DNA of 64,000 bases from Flavisolibacter longurius (GCA_013327885.1 JABUMY010000005.1:248001-312000); one strand, 5' to 3'; counted from the stretch's first letter, positions 25,917-39,625 are shown. Translations and numbers: made by a program. The notes: generated by a model from the letters alone, not told the origin.

Positions 25917-28673
25917 TTAGATGGTAAATGCCGTTTCCACAATCTCGGCCTGCTCCTGTGCATGCACCTTGCTGTAGCCGGTGGCAGTGGCGGCACCGGG
26001 CTGCCGGCTGATGATGCCGTAGTTGATGCTCTTGAGGTTCATTTGCAGGAAAGCAGCAGCACCCATGTTGAGGGGTTCTTCCTGTACCCAAAACCAGGTG
26101 GCTTTGCTGTATTTCTGGTAGAGAGCTTCCAGTTGCTTGTAAGGCAAGGGGTACAGTTGCTCTACCCGGATGATGGCCACATCGGTGCGGCCTTCTTTCT
26201 GCTGGCGGTCGGCCAGATCGTAATAAACCTTCCCACTACAGAACAGCACTTTTTTCACTTCGTCGGCGCCTTTTACAAAGCTGTCGTCAATCACTTCCAA
26301 AAAGCGGGTGCTGCCGGTAAATTCGCTGATGTGCGAATAGGTCGCCGGCAGGCGCAGGTTGGCCTTGGGCGAAAAATTGATCAGCGGCTTGCGGAAAGGC
26401 CAGGCCATTTGCCGGCGCAAAACATGAAAGAAGTTGGCCGACGTGGTAATGTTGGTCACCACCATGTTCAGTTCTGCCGACAATTGTAAAAAGCGTTCGA
26501 GGCGTGCACTGCTATGCTCCGGTCCCTGGCCTTCGTAACCATGCGGCAGTAACATTACAACGCCACTCATGCGCTGCCATTTTTGCTCTGCAGATGCAAT
26601 GAATTGGTCGATGATAATCTGGGCGCCGTTGGCAAAATCGCCAAACTGGGCTTCCCAGATAACAAGGCTGTTGGGATTGGCCAGTGCGTATCCGTATTCA
26701 AAGCCAAGAACGGCATATTCGCTCAGGAGCGAATTGTAAATCCGCAGTCGACTTTGTCCTTCCCCAAAATGATCCAGGCGGTTGTATTCTTCGTTGTTGG
26801 TTTCGTCGTAAATAACGGCATGACGATGCGAGAAGGTTCCCCGCTTTACATCCTGCCCGCTCATGCGAACTTCTTTGTTTTCTACCAGCAGGCTGCCATA
26901 AGAAAGCAATTCACCCGTGGCCCAATCTACCTTTTGCTCGGCCTCAAATAGTTTTACTTTGTCCTGTAAGATCTTGTCCACCTTGCGCAGCGGCTTAAAG
27001 CCTTCGGGGTAGCGCATCAAACCGGTAAAAAGCTGGTGAAACGTTTCTTCGGAAATGGCCGTGATGGGCGATTGGTCGAAATCGTCCTCAGTAGCACGGC
27101 GCAGGCTTTTCCACCACAACTCGGGTTGCTGGTAGGTATAAGGCAGGGGGTTTTGCTTTACTTCATCCAGCCGCTCCTGCAGGTCGCTCCAGAACTGCTT
27201 TTCCATGTCTTTTGCCAGTTGCTGGGCATCCGGCTTTCCGTTCTCCAACAGGAATTGTACATAGGTTTCGCGGGGATTAGCGTGTTTGTCGATCATTGCA
27301 TACAACTGCGGCTGCGTAAACTTTGGATCGTCGCCTTCGTTGTGTCCATGACGGCGATAGCAAACCATATCAATAAAGATATCCGAATTAAACTCCTGGC
27401 GGTAGCGGGTGGCAATCTCCACGCATTTTACCACGGCTTCCGGGTTATCGCCATTCACATGCAGCACCGGCGCCTGGATAGTAGCGGCTACTGAAGTGCT
27501 GTAATCGGAACTGCGGGCATCGTCAAAATCGGTGGTAAAGCCAATTTGGTTGTTGATGATAAAATGAATCGTTCCGCCGGTGTAAAAACCATCCAGGTTG
27601 CTCATTTGAACAATCTCGTACACCACACCCTGCCCGGCAACAGAAGCATCACCGTGGATAAGGATAGGAAGCACGGAGTCAAATTCTGACCCGTAAAGAC
27701 AATCGGCTTTGGCGCGGGAAAAGCCCAGTACCACGGGGTCAACCGCCTCCAGGTGAGAGGGGTTTGGCGCCAGCTTCATGTGAACTTTTTTGCCGGTTGG
27801 CGTATCCACCTCCGAGCTAAAGCCGAGGTGGTATTTCACATCGCCTGAACCCATGGTTTGGTCCGGAATGGCAGTGCCTTCAAACTCGCTGAAGATCTGC
27901 TCGTAGGTTTTGCCCAAGATGTTGGCCAGTACGTTCAGGCGGCCGCGGTGGGCCATGCCTATCACCACTTCTTTCACTCCCACTTCGGCTCCCGTATTGA
28001 TGATGGTATCAAGGGCCGCAATGGTCGTTTCGCCGCCTTCCAGCGAAAATCGCTTTTGCCCGATGTATTTGGTATGCAGGAATTTTTCGAAGATCACACC
28101 CTGGTTCAGCTTCTGCAGAATGCGTTTTTTGCTTTCCAGCGGCAAGGGCTCATCCAGCTTTGTTTCAAGCTCTTTTTGCAGCCAGTCCAGGCGGTCCTGC
28201 TTTAAAATATAGCCGTATTCTGCACCGACATACTTGGTGTAGATAGTTTGCAGCTTTTGGATGATCTGCTGCAGTGTGGCTCCTTCCATGCCAATAAAGC
28301 GGCCGGCAACAAATGTCTTTTGCAGGTCACCATCGCCCAATCCAAAATATTTCAGGTCAAGATTGGCACCGCGGTCTTTGCGTTTGCGAATGGGATTGGT
28401 ATCTGCCACCAGGTGTCCTTTGGCACGGTAGGCCTGGATGAGCTGGTAAACCGAAAATTCTTTGGCAAGCTGGCCGGCGTCGGCCGCAACCGGTTGTGCC
28501 GCATCGGCTGGCACATGCCCGTTGCCGGACTGGCCGCTGACAATGGCAAAATCAAAACCTTCGAAAAAGCGGCGGAAATCCGGGTCAACACTTTCCGGGT
28601 CATTCACAAAATCCTGGTAAAGCCCTTCGATATATGACGGATGAGAATGTGTGATGTATGAAAAATCCTTCAT
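25917..28673 (-). CDS. sucA: 2-oxoglutarate dehydrogenase E1 (thiamine-diphosphate dependent)
   Basis: Decarboxylating subunit of the 2-oxoglutarate dehydrogenase complex. The 918-residue length fits the family. Landmarks in order are the N-terminal SHPSYIEGLYQDFVNDPESV, MAHRGRLNVLANILGK, the thiamine-diphosphate region with ILIHGDASVAGQGVVYE and IDMVCYRRHGHNEGDDPKFT, and the C-terminal LLPHGYEGQGPEHSSARLER. It has a good -7 element upstream at 28700-28707. It is the first gene of the sucAB pair. Cofactor supply may link to the TPP-controlled receptor at 53954, though this is only a pathway connection. Confidence 0.97.
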   Translation of the reverse strand: MKDFSYITHSHPSYIEGLYQDFVNDPESVDPDFRRFFEGFDFAIVSGQSGNGHVPADAAQPVAADAGQLAKEFSVYQLIQAYRAKGHLVADTNPIRKRKDRGANLDLKYFGLGDGDLQKTFVAGRFIGMEGATLQQIIQKLQTIYTKYVGAEYGYILKQDRLDWLQKELETKLDEPLPLESKKRILQKLNQGVIFEKFLHTKYIGQKRFSLEGGETTIAALDTIINTGAEVGVKEVVIGMAHRGRLNVLANILGKTYEQIFSEFEGTAIPDQTMGSGDVKYHLGFSSEVDTPTGKKVHMKLAPNPSHLEAVDPVVLGFSRAKADCLYGSEFDSVLPILIHGDASVAGQGVVYEIVQMSNLDGFYTGGTIHFIINNQIGFTTDFDDARSSDYSTSVAATIQAPVLHVNGDNPEAVVKCVEIATRYRQEFNSDIFIDMVCYRRHGHNEGDDPKFTQPQLYAMIDKHANPRETYVQFLLENGKPDAQQLAKDMEKQFWSDLQERLDEVKQNPLPYTYQQPELWWKSLRRATEDDFDQSPITAISEETFHQLFTGLMRYPEGFKPLRKVDKILQDKVKLFEAEQKVDWATGELLSYGSLLVENKEVRMSGQDVKRGTFSHRHAVIYDETNNEEYNRLDHFGEGQSRLRIYNSLLSEYAVLGFEYGYALANPNSLVIWEAQFGDFANGAQIIIDQFIASAEQKWQRMSGVVMLLPHGYEGQGPEHSSARLERFLQLSAELNMVVTNITTSANFFHVLRRQMAWPFRKPLINFSPKANLRLPATYSHISEFTGSTRFLEVIDDSFVKGADEVKKVLFCSGKVYYDLADRQQKEGRTDVAIIRVEQLYPLPYKQLEALYQKYSKATWFWVQEEPLNMGAAAFLQMNLKSINYGIISRQPGAATATGYSKVHAQEQAEIVETAFTI

Positions 28674-28699
28674 GTTCGGCGTAATTTGGATTGGGTTGG

Positions 28700-28707
28700 C
28701 AAATATA
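28700..28707 (-). promoter_or_regulatory. -7 element of sucA
   Basis: The minus strand reads TATATTTG, a full match to TAnnTTTG, 26 bp before the sucA start. The -33 TTTG is not evident. Confidence 0.45.
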
Positions 28708-28836
28708 CCGCGGAAGCAGTGATATGTTTGTTGCGAATACGTGTAATTCGAGATTGGATAACACTGTCTTGCAAAACAGGCCTAGCCGTTAACAAAAAAT
28801 TTGGCCTTCAAAACCAGTATTGTCAAATCTTTCCCC

Positions 28837-28844
28837 TACATTTG
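28837..28844 (+). promoter_or_regulatory. -7 element of rpsT
   Basis: TACATTTG is a full consensus -7 box, 22 bp before the rpsT ATG. A -33 TTTG at the usual spacing was not found. Confidence 0.5.
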
Positions 28845-28866
28845 CCCTCCGAAATTCAAAAAGAAC

Positions 28867-29130
28867 ATGGCTAATCATAAGGCAACAAAAAAAGATGTAC
28901 GTCAATCTGCTAAGCGCCGCGAACGCAACCGTTACTATGGCAAAACCACCCGTAATGCCATTCGTGATCTGAGAGCGGTAACTGAAGGTGCGGCTGCCGG
29001 TGAGCAACTGCCTGAAGTAGCATCTATGATTGATAAGCTGGCGAAGCGTGGTGTGATCCATAAAAACAAAGCAAGCAATCTGAAAAGAAAGCTGGCAAAG
29101 CGTGTTAACACCCTGGCTGCGGCTAAATAA
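28867..29130 (+). CDS. rpsT: 30S ribosomal protein S20
   Basis: Primary 16S rRNA-binding protein S20, 87 residues, highly basic and helical. It starts MANHKATKKDVRQSAKRRER, the conserved opening of the family, and ends LAKRVNTLAAAK. The ATG at 28867 was chosen over an in-frame start at 28801 for that reason. It is monocistronic, with its own promoter and a terminator at 29152. Confidence 0.97.
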   Translation: MANHKATKKDVRQSAKRRERNRYYGKTTRNAIRDLRAVTEGAAAGEQLPEVASMIDKLAKRGVIHKNKASNLKRKLAKRVNTLAAAK

Positions 29131-29151
29131 GCTTCTGCTATTACAATATTG

Positions 29152-29183
29152 AAAGCATCCTGTTTCGGCAGGGTGCTTTTTTT
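29152..29183 (+). terminator. Terminator of rpsT
   Basis: Hairpin AAGCATCCTG with CAGGGTGCTT followed by seven or more T residues, 22 bp after the rpsT stop codon. Confidence 0.85.
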
Positions 29184-29232
29184 GTTTCCATTCTTCTTTT
29201 ATTCGCAAAAGAGAGTTCGCTTAAATTCGCTC

Positions 29233-30960
29233 ATGCGAAATTTTCTCTTTTCCCTTTTTATTCTTTTCTCCGTTTCTGCATTTGGCCAACCGTTTCTGAC
29301 CCACTACGAAAAAACCGGTGGCACCGAATCCCCTACCTACTCCAATATTATCGCCTGGTGGAAAGCACTTGATGCTTCTTCACCACTCCTTACCATGAAA
29401 GAAATGGGACCAACCGATGCCGGATCTCCACTTCACCTGATACTGGTCTCTACCGATAAAACCTTTGATCTTAAAAAGGCAAAACAACAAAAGAAAAACA
29501 TCCTCTTTTTTAACAACGGCATTCATCCCGGCGAGCCGGATGGCATTGACGCCTCTATGCTGCTGGTGCGGGATATTGTACAAAACAAATACAGGCTGCC
29601 CCAAAACATTGTGCTGGCATTTATCCCGGTGTACAATATTGGCGGTGCCCTTAATCGCAGTAAAAATTACCGCATCGACCAGGATGGACCGGTTGAAAAA
29701 GGATTTCGCGGCAATGCGCAAAACCTTGACCTCAACCGCGATTTTATTAAGATGGATTCGAAAAACGCAATGTCGTTTGCAAAGATTTTTCACACCCTCG
29801 ATCCGGATGTATTTGTTGACAACCACGTAAGCAACGGCGCCGATTACCAGCACGTGATGACATTGCTTACTTCGCAACACAACAAGCTCGGTGGCGTGAT
29901 GGGCCGGTTTATAAACAAAACCTTTGAGCCGGCTTTGTACGCTTTGATGAAAACAAAAGGCTTTGACCTGGTGCCTTATGTCAATCATTTTGGCGATACG
30001 CCGGACAAAGGCTGGTCTGAGTTTTTCGATGCGCCCCGTTACGGCAGCGGTTACGGTACGCTGTGGAACACGTTTTCTTTTGTACCTGAAACCCACATGC
30101 TGAAGCCTTACAAACAGCGGGTGGCTGCCACAAAAGCCCTCATGGAAAGCTTTATTGAATTTACAGTGCAGCATGGCCAAACCATCCGCGAGTTGCGGGA
30201 CCAAACGGCCAGGGCGCAGCAGGCGCAAAAAATGGTTCCGCTTTCCTGGCAACTGGACCGGAGCCAATCAACTGAAATTACTTTTAAAGGATACGAAGCC
30301 ACCCGCAAGCCCAGCGAGGTGTCGGGCCTGCCACGGCTGTTTTACGACAGGAGCAACCCGTATGAAAAAAAGGTCCCGTTTTATAATGTTTACCGCGATA
30401 CGCTTTTTGTAGAAAAGCCCGCTGCTTACCTGATTCCGCAGGGCTGGTGGAAAGTGATCGAGCGGCTGCAGGCAAATAACATTCAAATGCGGCGATTGCA
30501 AAATGATACCGTAATCCAGGTTGAAAGCTACCGGATCGAAAGCTACCAGTCTTCGGCCCGGCCTTACGAAGGGCATCACCTGAACAGGCAGGTACAGGTA
30601 GCAAAAACAGTAAAGAAAATAACCTTCCTCAAAGGAGATTATTTTATTCCGCTGGCACAAAATGGCAGTCGCTTTTTGATGGAGGTACTGGAACCCCAGG
30701 CAGAGGACAGCTATTTTGCCTGGAATTTTTTTGATCCTATACTGGGACAAAAAGAAGGTTTTTCCGATTATGTATTTGAAGAAACGGCGGCTAAATTTTT
30801 AAAAGAAAACCCGGGTGTAAAAAAACAACTCGAACAGAAAAGAACTGCCGACTCTGCTTTTGCCAAAAATGCAGCCGCACAATTGGCATTCGTTTACCAG
30901 ATGTCGCCTTACTACGAACCATCGCATAACCTCTACCCTGTGTACCGCCTGATGCCGTAG
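29233..30960 (+). CDS. M14-family zinc carboxypeptidase, exported
   Basis: Secreted peptidase of 575 residues with a signal peptide (LFSLFILFSVSAFGQP). The zinc ligands are the H-P-G-E of NNGIHPGEPDG and the later His in VDNHVSNGADYQH; NLNRDF fits the substrate-binding Arg region, and PETHMLKPY may hold the catalytic Glu. The C-terminal third has no recognised domain. The ATG at 29233 places the signal peptide at the N terminus; an upstream in-frame start at 29149 lies in the rpsT terminator. A remnant of a second copy lies at 31881-32045. Confidence 0.88.
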   Translation: MRNFLFSLFILFSVSAFGQPFLTHYEKTGGTESPTYSNIIAWWKALDASSPLLTMKEMGPTDAGSPLHLILVSTDKTFDLKKAKQQKKNILFFNNGIHPGEPDGIDASMLLVRDIVQNKYRLPQNIVLAFIPVYNIGGALNRSKNYRIDQDGPVEKGFRGNAQNLDLNRDFIKMDSKNAMSFAKIFHTLDPDVFVDNHVSNGADYQHVMTLLTSQHNKLGGVMGRFINKTFEPALYALMKTKGFDLVPYVNHFGDTPDKGWSEFFDAPRYGSGYGTLWNTFSFVPETHMLKPYKQRVAATKALMESFIEFTVQHGQTIRELRDQTARAQQAQKMVPLSWQLDRSQSTEITFKGYEATRKPSEVSGLPRLFYDRSNPYEKKVPFYNVYRDTLFVEKPAAYLIPQGWWKVIERLQANNIQMRRLQNDTVIQVESYRIESYQSSARPYEGHHLNRQVQVAKTVKKITFLKGDYFIPLAQNGSRFLMEVLEPQAEDSYFAWNFFDPILGQKEGFSDYVFEETAAKFLKENPGVKKQLEQKRTADSAFAKNAAAQLAFVYQMSPYYEPSHNLYPVYRLMP

Positions 30961-30995
30961 AACTGTTTTACCTTAGAAATCGAAAATAATTTTTT

Positions 30996-31853
30996 ATGAA
31001 AGCATTCAAAGGAGGCAAATCGGGCAGCGGCAAAGACAAAAACGATCCAAACCGTTTGCGGGTGATAAATGAGTATGAGCAGCAAGGCAAAAAGGTCAGG
31101 ATTAACGAATCGGACAAAAAATATTCGACCATGCTGCTCGATCTGATCAGTCCTTACCATGAACCCGTACCGGATATGGAAGAACTGGAATGGTTACTTG
31201 AACTGGCGGTTATTGCCTGGAACATTGCTACGATAAAAAGGGAACTGGGAAGTGTAGGAAATGTTATGTTGAATGAAACAAAACAAGAGTTGAAAGATGA
31301 CAAGGAAGCAATTAAAATTATTGACAAGCTGGTAAAGGATAAAACGAAAAAATTTGCCAATGAAGATTTTCTTATCCGTGATCTCAAGCTGAGTGAAGAC
31401 GAAAACGGCGCATTTGTCATTGTAACAGCAATGCCCCTCTCCGACTTTTTATTGCAGAATATGAATGAAGAAGAGGCGGATATCGAAGACGACTGGGATC
31501 ATGAAATGAATTTTCGTCCCGGTTATATAAACCGCAATGGGTTCTCGCTGGCACCGAAGCAGCCATTTATCGACTGGATGCAAAAACTGGAAGGAGACTC
31601 CCTGTTCCCGGTTGAAATTTCAGAAACACCTGTTTACCTGTTGGATGGAAAAGAAAGCAACGAAGCAGTAGAGGAATGGCTAAAAAAGAATTTTGATACG
31701 GTTTTCCGCCGTCAACTGGAAAGCTGGCATACCGATGAGAAAAAATGGCCAAAGAACCGCACATATAAAATGTTTGCCGAATGGTTCGATGTAAAACACC
31801 ATTCCATGGTTTTTGACCTTGAAGATTTCCCTGTTGACAAGGATATGGGATAA
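30996..31853 (+). CDS. Hypothetical protein, charged, cytoplasmic
   Basis: A 285-residue protein not recognised as any family. It is rich in Lys, Asp and Glu, with no signal peptide or membrane segment. Visible parts are a basic start (MKAFKGGKSGSGKDKND), a probably helical stretch MEELEWLLELAVIAWNIATI (about 64-83), a central acidic part (EEEADIEDDWDHEMNF), and a tryptophan-rich end (SWHTDEKKWPKNR). It starts 35 bp after the M14 peptidase and lies directly before the remnant of a second M14 gene. It may have arrived with the event that removed that copy, or been between the copies already. Confidence 0.75.
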   Translation: MKAFKGGKSGSGKDKNDPNRLRVINEYEQQGKKVRINESDKKYSTMLLDLISPYHEPVPDMEELEWLLELAVIAWNIATIKRELGSVGNVMLNETKQELKDDKEAIKIIDKLVKDKTKKFANEDFLIRDLKLSEDENGAFVIVTAMPLSDFLLQNMNEEEADIEDDWDHEMNFRPGYINRNGFSLAPKQPFIDWMQKLEGDSLFPVEISETPVYLLDGKESNEAVEEWLKKNFDTVFRRQLESWHTDEKKWPKNRTYKMFAEWFDVKHHSMVFDLEDFPVDKDMG

Positions 31854-31880
31854 CCTCATTGAAACCAACCCTGCGATGCT

Positions 31881-32045
31881 ATAGAAAGACAATTGGAACA
31901 AAACAGAGCTACCGATTCTGCATTCGCCAAGAATGCGGCTGCACAACTGGCCTTTGTTTACCAGATGTCTCCTTACTACGAACCGTCGCATAATCAATAC
32001 CCGGTTTACAGGGTTCCGGCAGCATTGCAAGGAAAGGAAAACTAA
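31881..32045 (+). pseudogene. C-terminal remnant of a second M14 peptidase
   Basis: In frame from 31890 this reads QLEQNRATDSAFAKNAAAQL, then FVYQMSPYYEPSHNQYPVYR, ending at a TAA at 32043. It matches the C terminus of the intact gene (QLEQKRTADSAFAKNAAAQL, ...MSPYYEPSHNLYPVYR) almost residue for residue. A few upstream bases (near 31866-31882) seem homologous in another frame, suggesting a frameshift. The rest of the gene is absent, replaced or deleted with the unknown gene at 30996-31853. Confidence 0.8.
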
Positions 32046-32049
32046 GAAA

Positions 32050-33255
32050 TTATTGCAACTGCTGCTGGCGGGCCAGCTTCTGCCCGATAAACAACATACC
32101 AAATACAATGGCCACGCTGAAGTATCCCACTAAATGGTAGTTGTGTATTTTACCATCGTTGCCACGGTAAACGATCAGGCCGGAAATAATTGACGCCAAA
32201 CCGGTGAACAATTGCTGCATGCTGGAGTTAAAGCTCATAAAGCGTCCCCGCTCGGCAGGATCCACAACAGTACTGATCATGGCCTGTGCCGGAATATTTC
32301 GGCCGGTGGAAAACGTAAACCAAAAACCAAATATGGCCAGCACCATATAAAAATGAATAGCGGGCATATTGGTGATAAAGAAGATGGGTATAAGGGAAAG
32401 CAGCAGGCAAATAGTGAATACTTTAAACTTTCCGTATTTATCGGCCCAGCGACCAATGATGTTGGACGACACCAATGCGCAGCAACCGCCGATCATATAG
32501 ATCAGTGGTGTCTGGTCTTTTGAAAAACCCACATTGAATTCCATATACGGATTGATAAAGGGAATAATAGCAAAATGACCAAGCATCAGTCCACCTGATA
32601 ACAGCAAGGCCAACACCTGGCTCCTGTTGCCAACAACATTCGCAAAAATTGAGCGGATAGTTTGCTTTTCATTGCCGGCAGCCGTTTTGATATGACCGGA
32701 TACGGAAGGTAAATAGCGGCTTAATAAAGGCAGCAATACCACACCTAAAATGCCAATAAAATAAAAAGGTGCATGCCAGCTGATAAGCTTTGCCAAATAA
32801 AGGCTGAACGGAACGCCAAAAATGGAAGCCATGGAAAATGCCATGAACACAACTGACATGGCCTGTGCCCGCTTGGTATAAGGGAAGGTATCGGCAATAA
32901 TAGAAAGTACCTGTGCTCCTATCAATCCACCAAACAGGCCGGTGATAACTCTTGCCAGCAGCAACAGGAATGCGGTGGGTGCCAATCCGCACAACACGGT
33001 TCCGACAATAAAACCGGTATACGCAAATAGGAGCACTTTTTTTCGGTCGTACCGATCAACAAAAAATGCAGTGATCAATCCCGATGCAAAAGCAGTGATC
33101 GGATAAGCAGCTACGATTGTACTGAAGTATTGTGTGGAGATATCAAAATGCGGCATCAGGAAATTTCCTAATGGCATCATGATCATAAAATCCAGGATAT
33201 GTGTAAAGTTGATGGAAGCAAGGAGAAGCAATAACACACGTTCTTTCTTGTTCAT
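32050..33255 (-). CDS. Major facilitator superfamily transporter
   Basis: Inner-membrane secondary transporter of 401 residues with about 12 hydrophobic helices. The loop after helix 2 reads FFVDRYDRKKVLLFAY, the typical MFS D-R-x-x-R/K-K motif, and LLLARVITGLFGGLIGAQVL fits helix 4. The pattern is that of sugar-efflux or drug-efflux MFS proteins; the substrate cannot be told. It ends 4 bp from the M14 remnant. Confidence 0.88.
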   Translation of the reverse strand: MNKKERVLLLLLASINFTHILDFMIMMPLGNFLMPHFDISTQYFSTIVAAYPITAFASGLITAFFVDRYDRKKVLLFAYTGFIVGTVLCGLAPTAFLLLLARVITGLFGGLIGAQVLSIIADTFPYTKRAQAMSVVFMAFSMASIFGVPFSLYLAKLISWHAPFYFIGILGVVLLPLLSRYLPSVSGHIKTAAGNEKQTIRSIFANVVGNRSQVLALLLSGGLMLGHFAIIPFINPYMEFNVGFSKDQTPLIYMIGGCCALVSSNIIGRWADKYGKFKVFTICLLLSLIPIFFITNMPAIHFYMVLAIFGFWFTFSTGRNIPAQAMISTVVDPAERGRFMSFNSSMQQLFTGLASIISGLIVYRGNDGKIHNYHLVGYFSVAIVFGMLFIGQKLARQQQLQ

Positions 33256-33578
33256 AAGTATTCAAATGTCGGTTTTCTGCCAGTATCTACCGCGTTCGTG
33301 TTTGGTAACCAAATTAAAAACAGGTAACCACTTACAGCTATTCCTTCCGTGATAGCAAACAGATAACAGATGGATTTACTTAAGTGTAGTAAAGTTGTTA
33401 TGAATGGCAGGTAGGGGCAACGTTAGTACTTTTTTTAAAGCCGCGCCAATTTTACCACAAATACTTCCCAGTCTTCACGTAAATGCAGTTCATAGTTGTC
33501 GTTATAAACATGTCAAACCGTTGAGGGACATTTTGAATATCTATGTATCCCAAAGAGGCTAATATAAGTCCGTATTGA

Positions 33579-33839
33579 ATGGATTTCCTTTCACTTGAAT
33601 TTAATGGCCTAACGTTCACGCATAAGTTTGTCAATGGCTCTTATCATGGCAAGGTCAATTTCATGGAACCAATGGCATCCCTGGCATTTTTGCAAAATCT
33701 CACGGAAGTTCATAAAGCGATCAGGCAACCTATGCATTTTGATCCAACCAATACCTATTACCCTACTCGTTATAACATCTGGAAAGATGAAAAACGGGAC
33801 AGGTATTATATTGCATTGGATGAAATGGTTTGGAGATGA
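33579..33839 (+). CDS. Possible small hypothetical protein
   Basis: An 86-residue reading frame, MDFLSLEFNGLTFTHKF at the start and YIALDEMVWR at the end, with a composition that looks protein-like. It has no known motif, promoter or homolog that I recognise, and an overlapping frame also stays open. It may be real, a relic, or chance. The surrounding 33256-33578 and 33840-33977 show nothing else recognisable. Confidence 0.3.
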   Translation: MDFLSLEFNGLTFTHKFVNGSYHGKVNFMEPMASLAFLQNLTEVHKAIRQPMHFDPTNTYYPTRYNIWKDEKRDRYYIALDEMVWR

Positions 33840-33977
33840 CAGGTTAATAAAAACTTAGTGTAACTGAAAGGAGCCTGTTTGTTTGAAAAAGTGAAATAGC
33901 ATAAAGTGACGATGAGGAAAAGCGAATACGAATGTAAACAGGAGGATAGTATCTAATTGCGTGAATTAATATAAACG

Positions 33978-34012
33978 AAAATGCCCTTTACATTCCTGTA
34001 AAGGGCATTTTT
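33978..34012. terminator. Terminator of the left rRNA operon
   Basis: A 14-bp perfect stem (AAAATGCCCTTTAC with its complement) and an A/T run downstream of the 5S gene on the minus strand. It differs in sequence from the terminator of the right operon at 40009. Confidence 0.85.
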
Positions 34013-34020
34013 AATAGATA

Positions 34021-34130
<110 letters not shown>

Positions 34131-34174
34131 GAAGGTGATGATCCGTTGTTCGGCAGGCAAAGTATGACAGTGGT

Positions 34175-34203
34175 GTCATGCTGAGCGCAGTCGAAGCATC
34201 GAA
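34175..34203. repeat. Bacteroidota-type short repeat in the 23S-5S spacer
   Basis: The sequence GTCATGCTGAGCGCAGTCGA and the next few bases resemble a short repeat I associate with intergenic regions of many Bacteroidota genomes. It sits between the 23S 3' end and 5S. Its copy is at 40201-40229. Confidence 0.5.
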
Positions 34204-34264
34204 GCACAATAAGTTAACATATTGGAATGAAAAGTTGCAGAATAAGAGTCGATTAAATAAAATT

Positions 34265-37140
<2,876 letters not shown>

Positions 37141-37267
37141 AAATTTTGAAATTGTATTTGTTACCCGACCACCAACTTCAGACCACCAATTACTTGGCGA
37201 TGCAAAAAATTAATGTGATCGATAAATAGACTCTTCGTCTAACAACTTTTCAATTGATTCCAATATG

Positions 37268-37277
37268 TCAAAGAACT
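37268..37277 (-). promoter_or_regulatory. boxA antitermination site before 23S, left operon
   Basis: The minus strand reads AGTTCTTTGA followed by CATATTG, the boxA-like sequence found upstream of 23S in Bacteroidota. A second copy precedes 16S. Confidence 0.55.
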
Positions 37278-37296
37278 TTGAAGCACTGAAGCTTCG

Positions 37297-37340
37297 AGCC
37301 GTGAGCTATTAGCTGTAAGCTGCTAGCTGCTGGCTGTTTG
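37297..37340. repeat. Heptad-word repeat in the tRNA-Ala/23S spacer, left operon
   Basis: Seven-bp AGCT-based words (GAGCTAT, TAGCTGT, TAGCTGC). It is the same word family as around rpsM. The copy is at 43323-43366. Confidence 0.65.
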
Positions 37341-37427
37341 CAGATAATGAGGTTGTGAACCCCCAGACCAACACTATATGGTGTCGTCATCATCTAAGTT
37401 TGAAAGAACTGTTTTCTTGTTTGCTGT

Positions 37428-37466
37428 TTTTTGCTAGTAGCTTGAAGCTAATAGCCAGCAGCTTTT
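37428..37466. repeat. Heptad-word repeat next to tRNA-Ala, left operon
   Basis: Words CTAGTAG, CTTGAAG, CTAATAG, CCAGCAG at period 7, ending 7 bp from the tRNA. Copy at 43454-43492. Confidence 0.6.
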
Positions 37467-37472
37467 CTAAAG

Positions 37473-37546
37473 TGGAGGATAACGGATTCGAACCGTTGAC
37501 CCCCTGCGTGCAAGGCAGGTGCTCTAGCCAGCTGAGCTAATCCCCC
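37473..37546 (-). tRNA. tRNA-Ala (anticodon TGC), left operon
   Basis: A 74-nt cloverleaf: GGGGGAT acceptor, D arm AGCTCAGCTGG, anticodon loop with TGC, and T arm GGTTCGAATCC. The 3' CCA is not encoded, since the discriminator A is followed by CTT. Confidence 0.95.
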
Positions 37547-37552
37547 TGGAGA

Positions 37553-37622
37553 AAAGCTTCAAGCTTTGTGCTTCGAGCCTCGAGCAGCTTGCTCGCAGCT
37601 AGCAGCTAATAGCTAGCAGCTT
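37553..37622. repeat. Heptad-word repeat between tRNA-Ile and tRNA-Ala, left operon
   Basis: About ten words (AAGCTTC, GAGCCTC, CAGCTAG, TAGCTAG) fill the spacer between the two tRNAs. Copy at 43579-43648. Confidence 0.65.
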
Positions 37623-37626
37623 GGTT

Positions 37627-37704
37627 TGGTAGACCCGTCCAGATTTGAACTGGAGACCCCTACATTATCAGTGTAGTGCTCTAACCAGGCTGAGCTACGG
37701 ATCT
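37627..37704 (-). tRNA. tRNA-Ile (anticodon GAT), left operon
   Basis: A 78-nt cloverleaf including an encoded CCA: AGATCCG acceptor, D arm TAGCTCAGCCTGG, anticodon GAT, T arm AGTTCAAATCT. It is the first tRNA after 16S. Confidence 0.95.
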
Positions 37705-37814
37705 ATTAGGATTGTAGCCCGCATCAAAGTCGGGTTACTTACAGAAAAAACAAAGAACGTAATTTCAATGAAAGTAGTTGGAAACAACAGCTTAGGTAAG
37801 TCGCTAAGCTCTAA

Positions 37815-39345
<1,531 letters not shown>

Positions 39346-39474
39346 AAATGAGTTTTGATACTGACTATTTAAATTCTCAAAAAGAAAAATTAAACGAGTC
39401 AATTTCGAATTGTTTTCGCTTGACTTACCTAATGTTTGTAACTATAAAAGTTACGTGCTGTTGCTTCCAAACTT

Positions 39475-39484
39475 TCAAAGAACT
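39475..39484 (-). promoter_or_regulatory. boxA antitermination site before 16S, left operon
   Basis: The minus strand reads AGTTCTTTGA, as before 23S. It lies in the leader between P1 and 16S. Confidence 0.5.
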
Positions 39485-39625
39485 TTCAACTACATCTCCC
39501 CTGGCATTACCCAGGAAAAAAGAGCCGATTTGCAAGTGATCAGATTGTGAATCTCAGACCGAACGTCTCACCTTTTTTACTGCTAGAGAACTGATTTACT
39601 GTTGTGTGTTTTTCGATTGGGAGTG

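Noticed and set aside
28760-28790. Hairpin with CTGTCTTGCAAAACAG near the sucA-rpsT gap, looking like an anticodon arm
   Set aside because: No acceptor stem, D arm or T arm can be formed around it, so it is not a tRNA.
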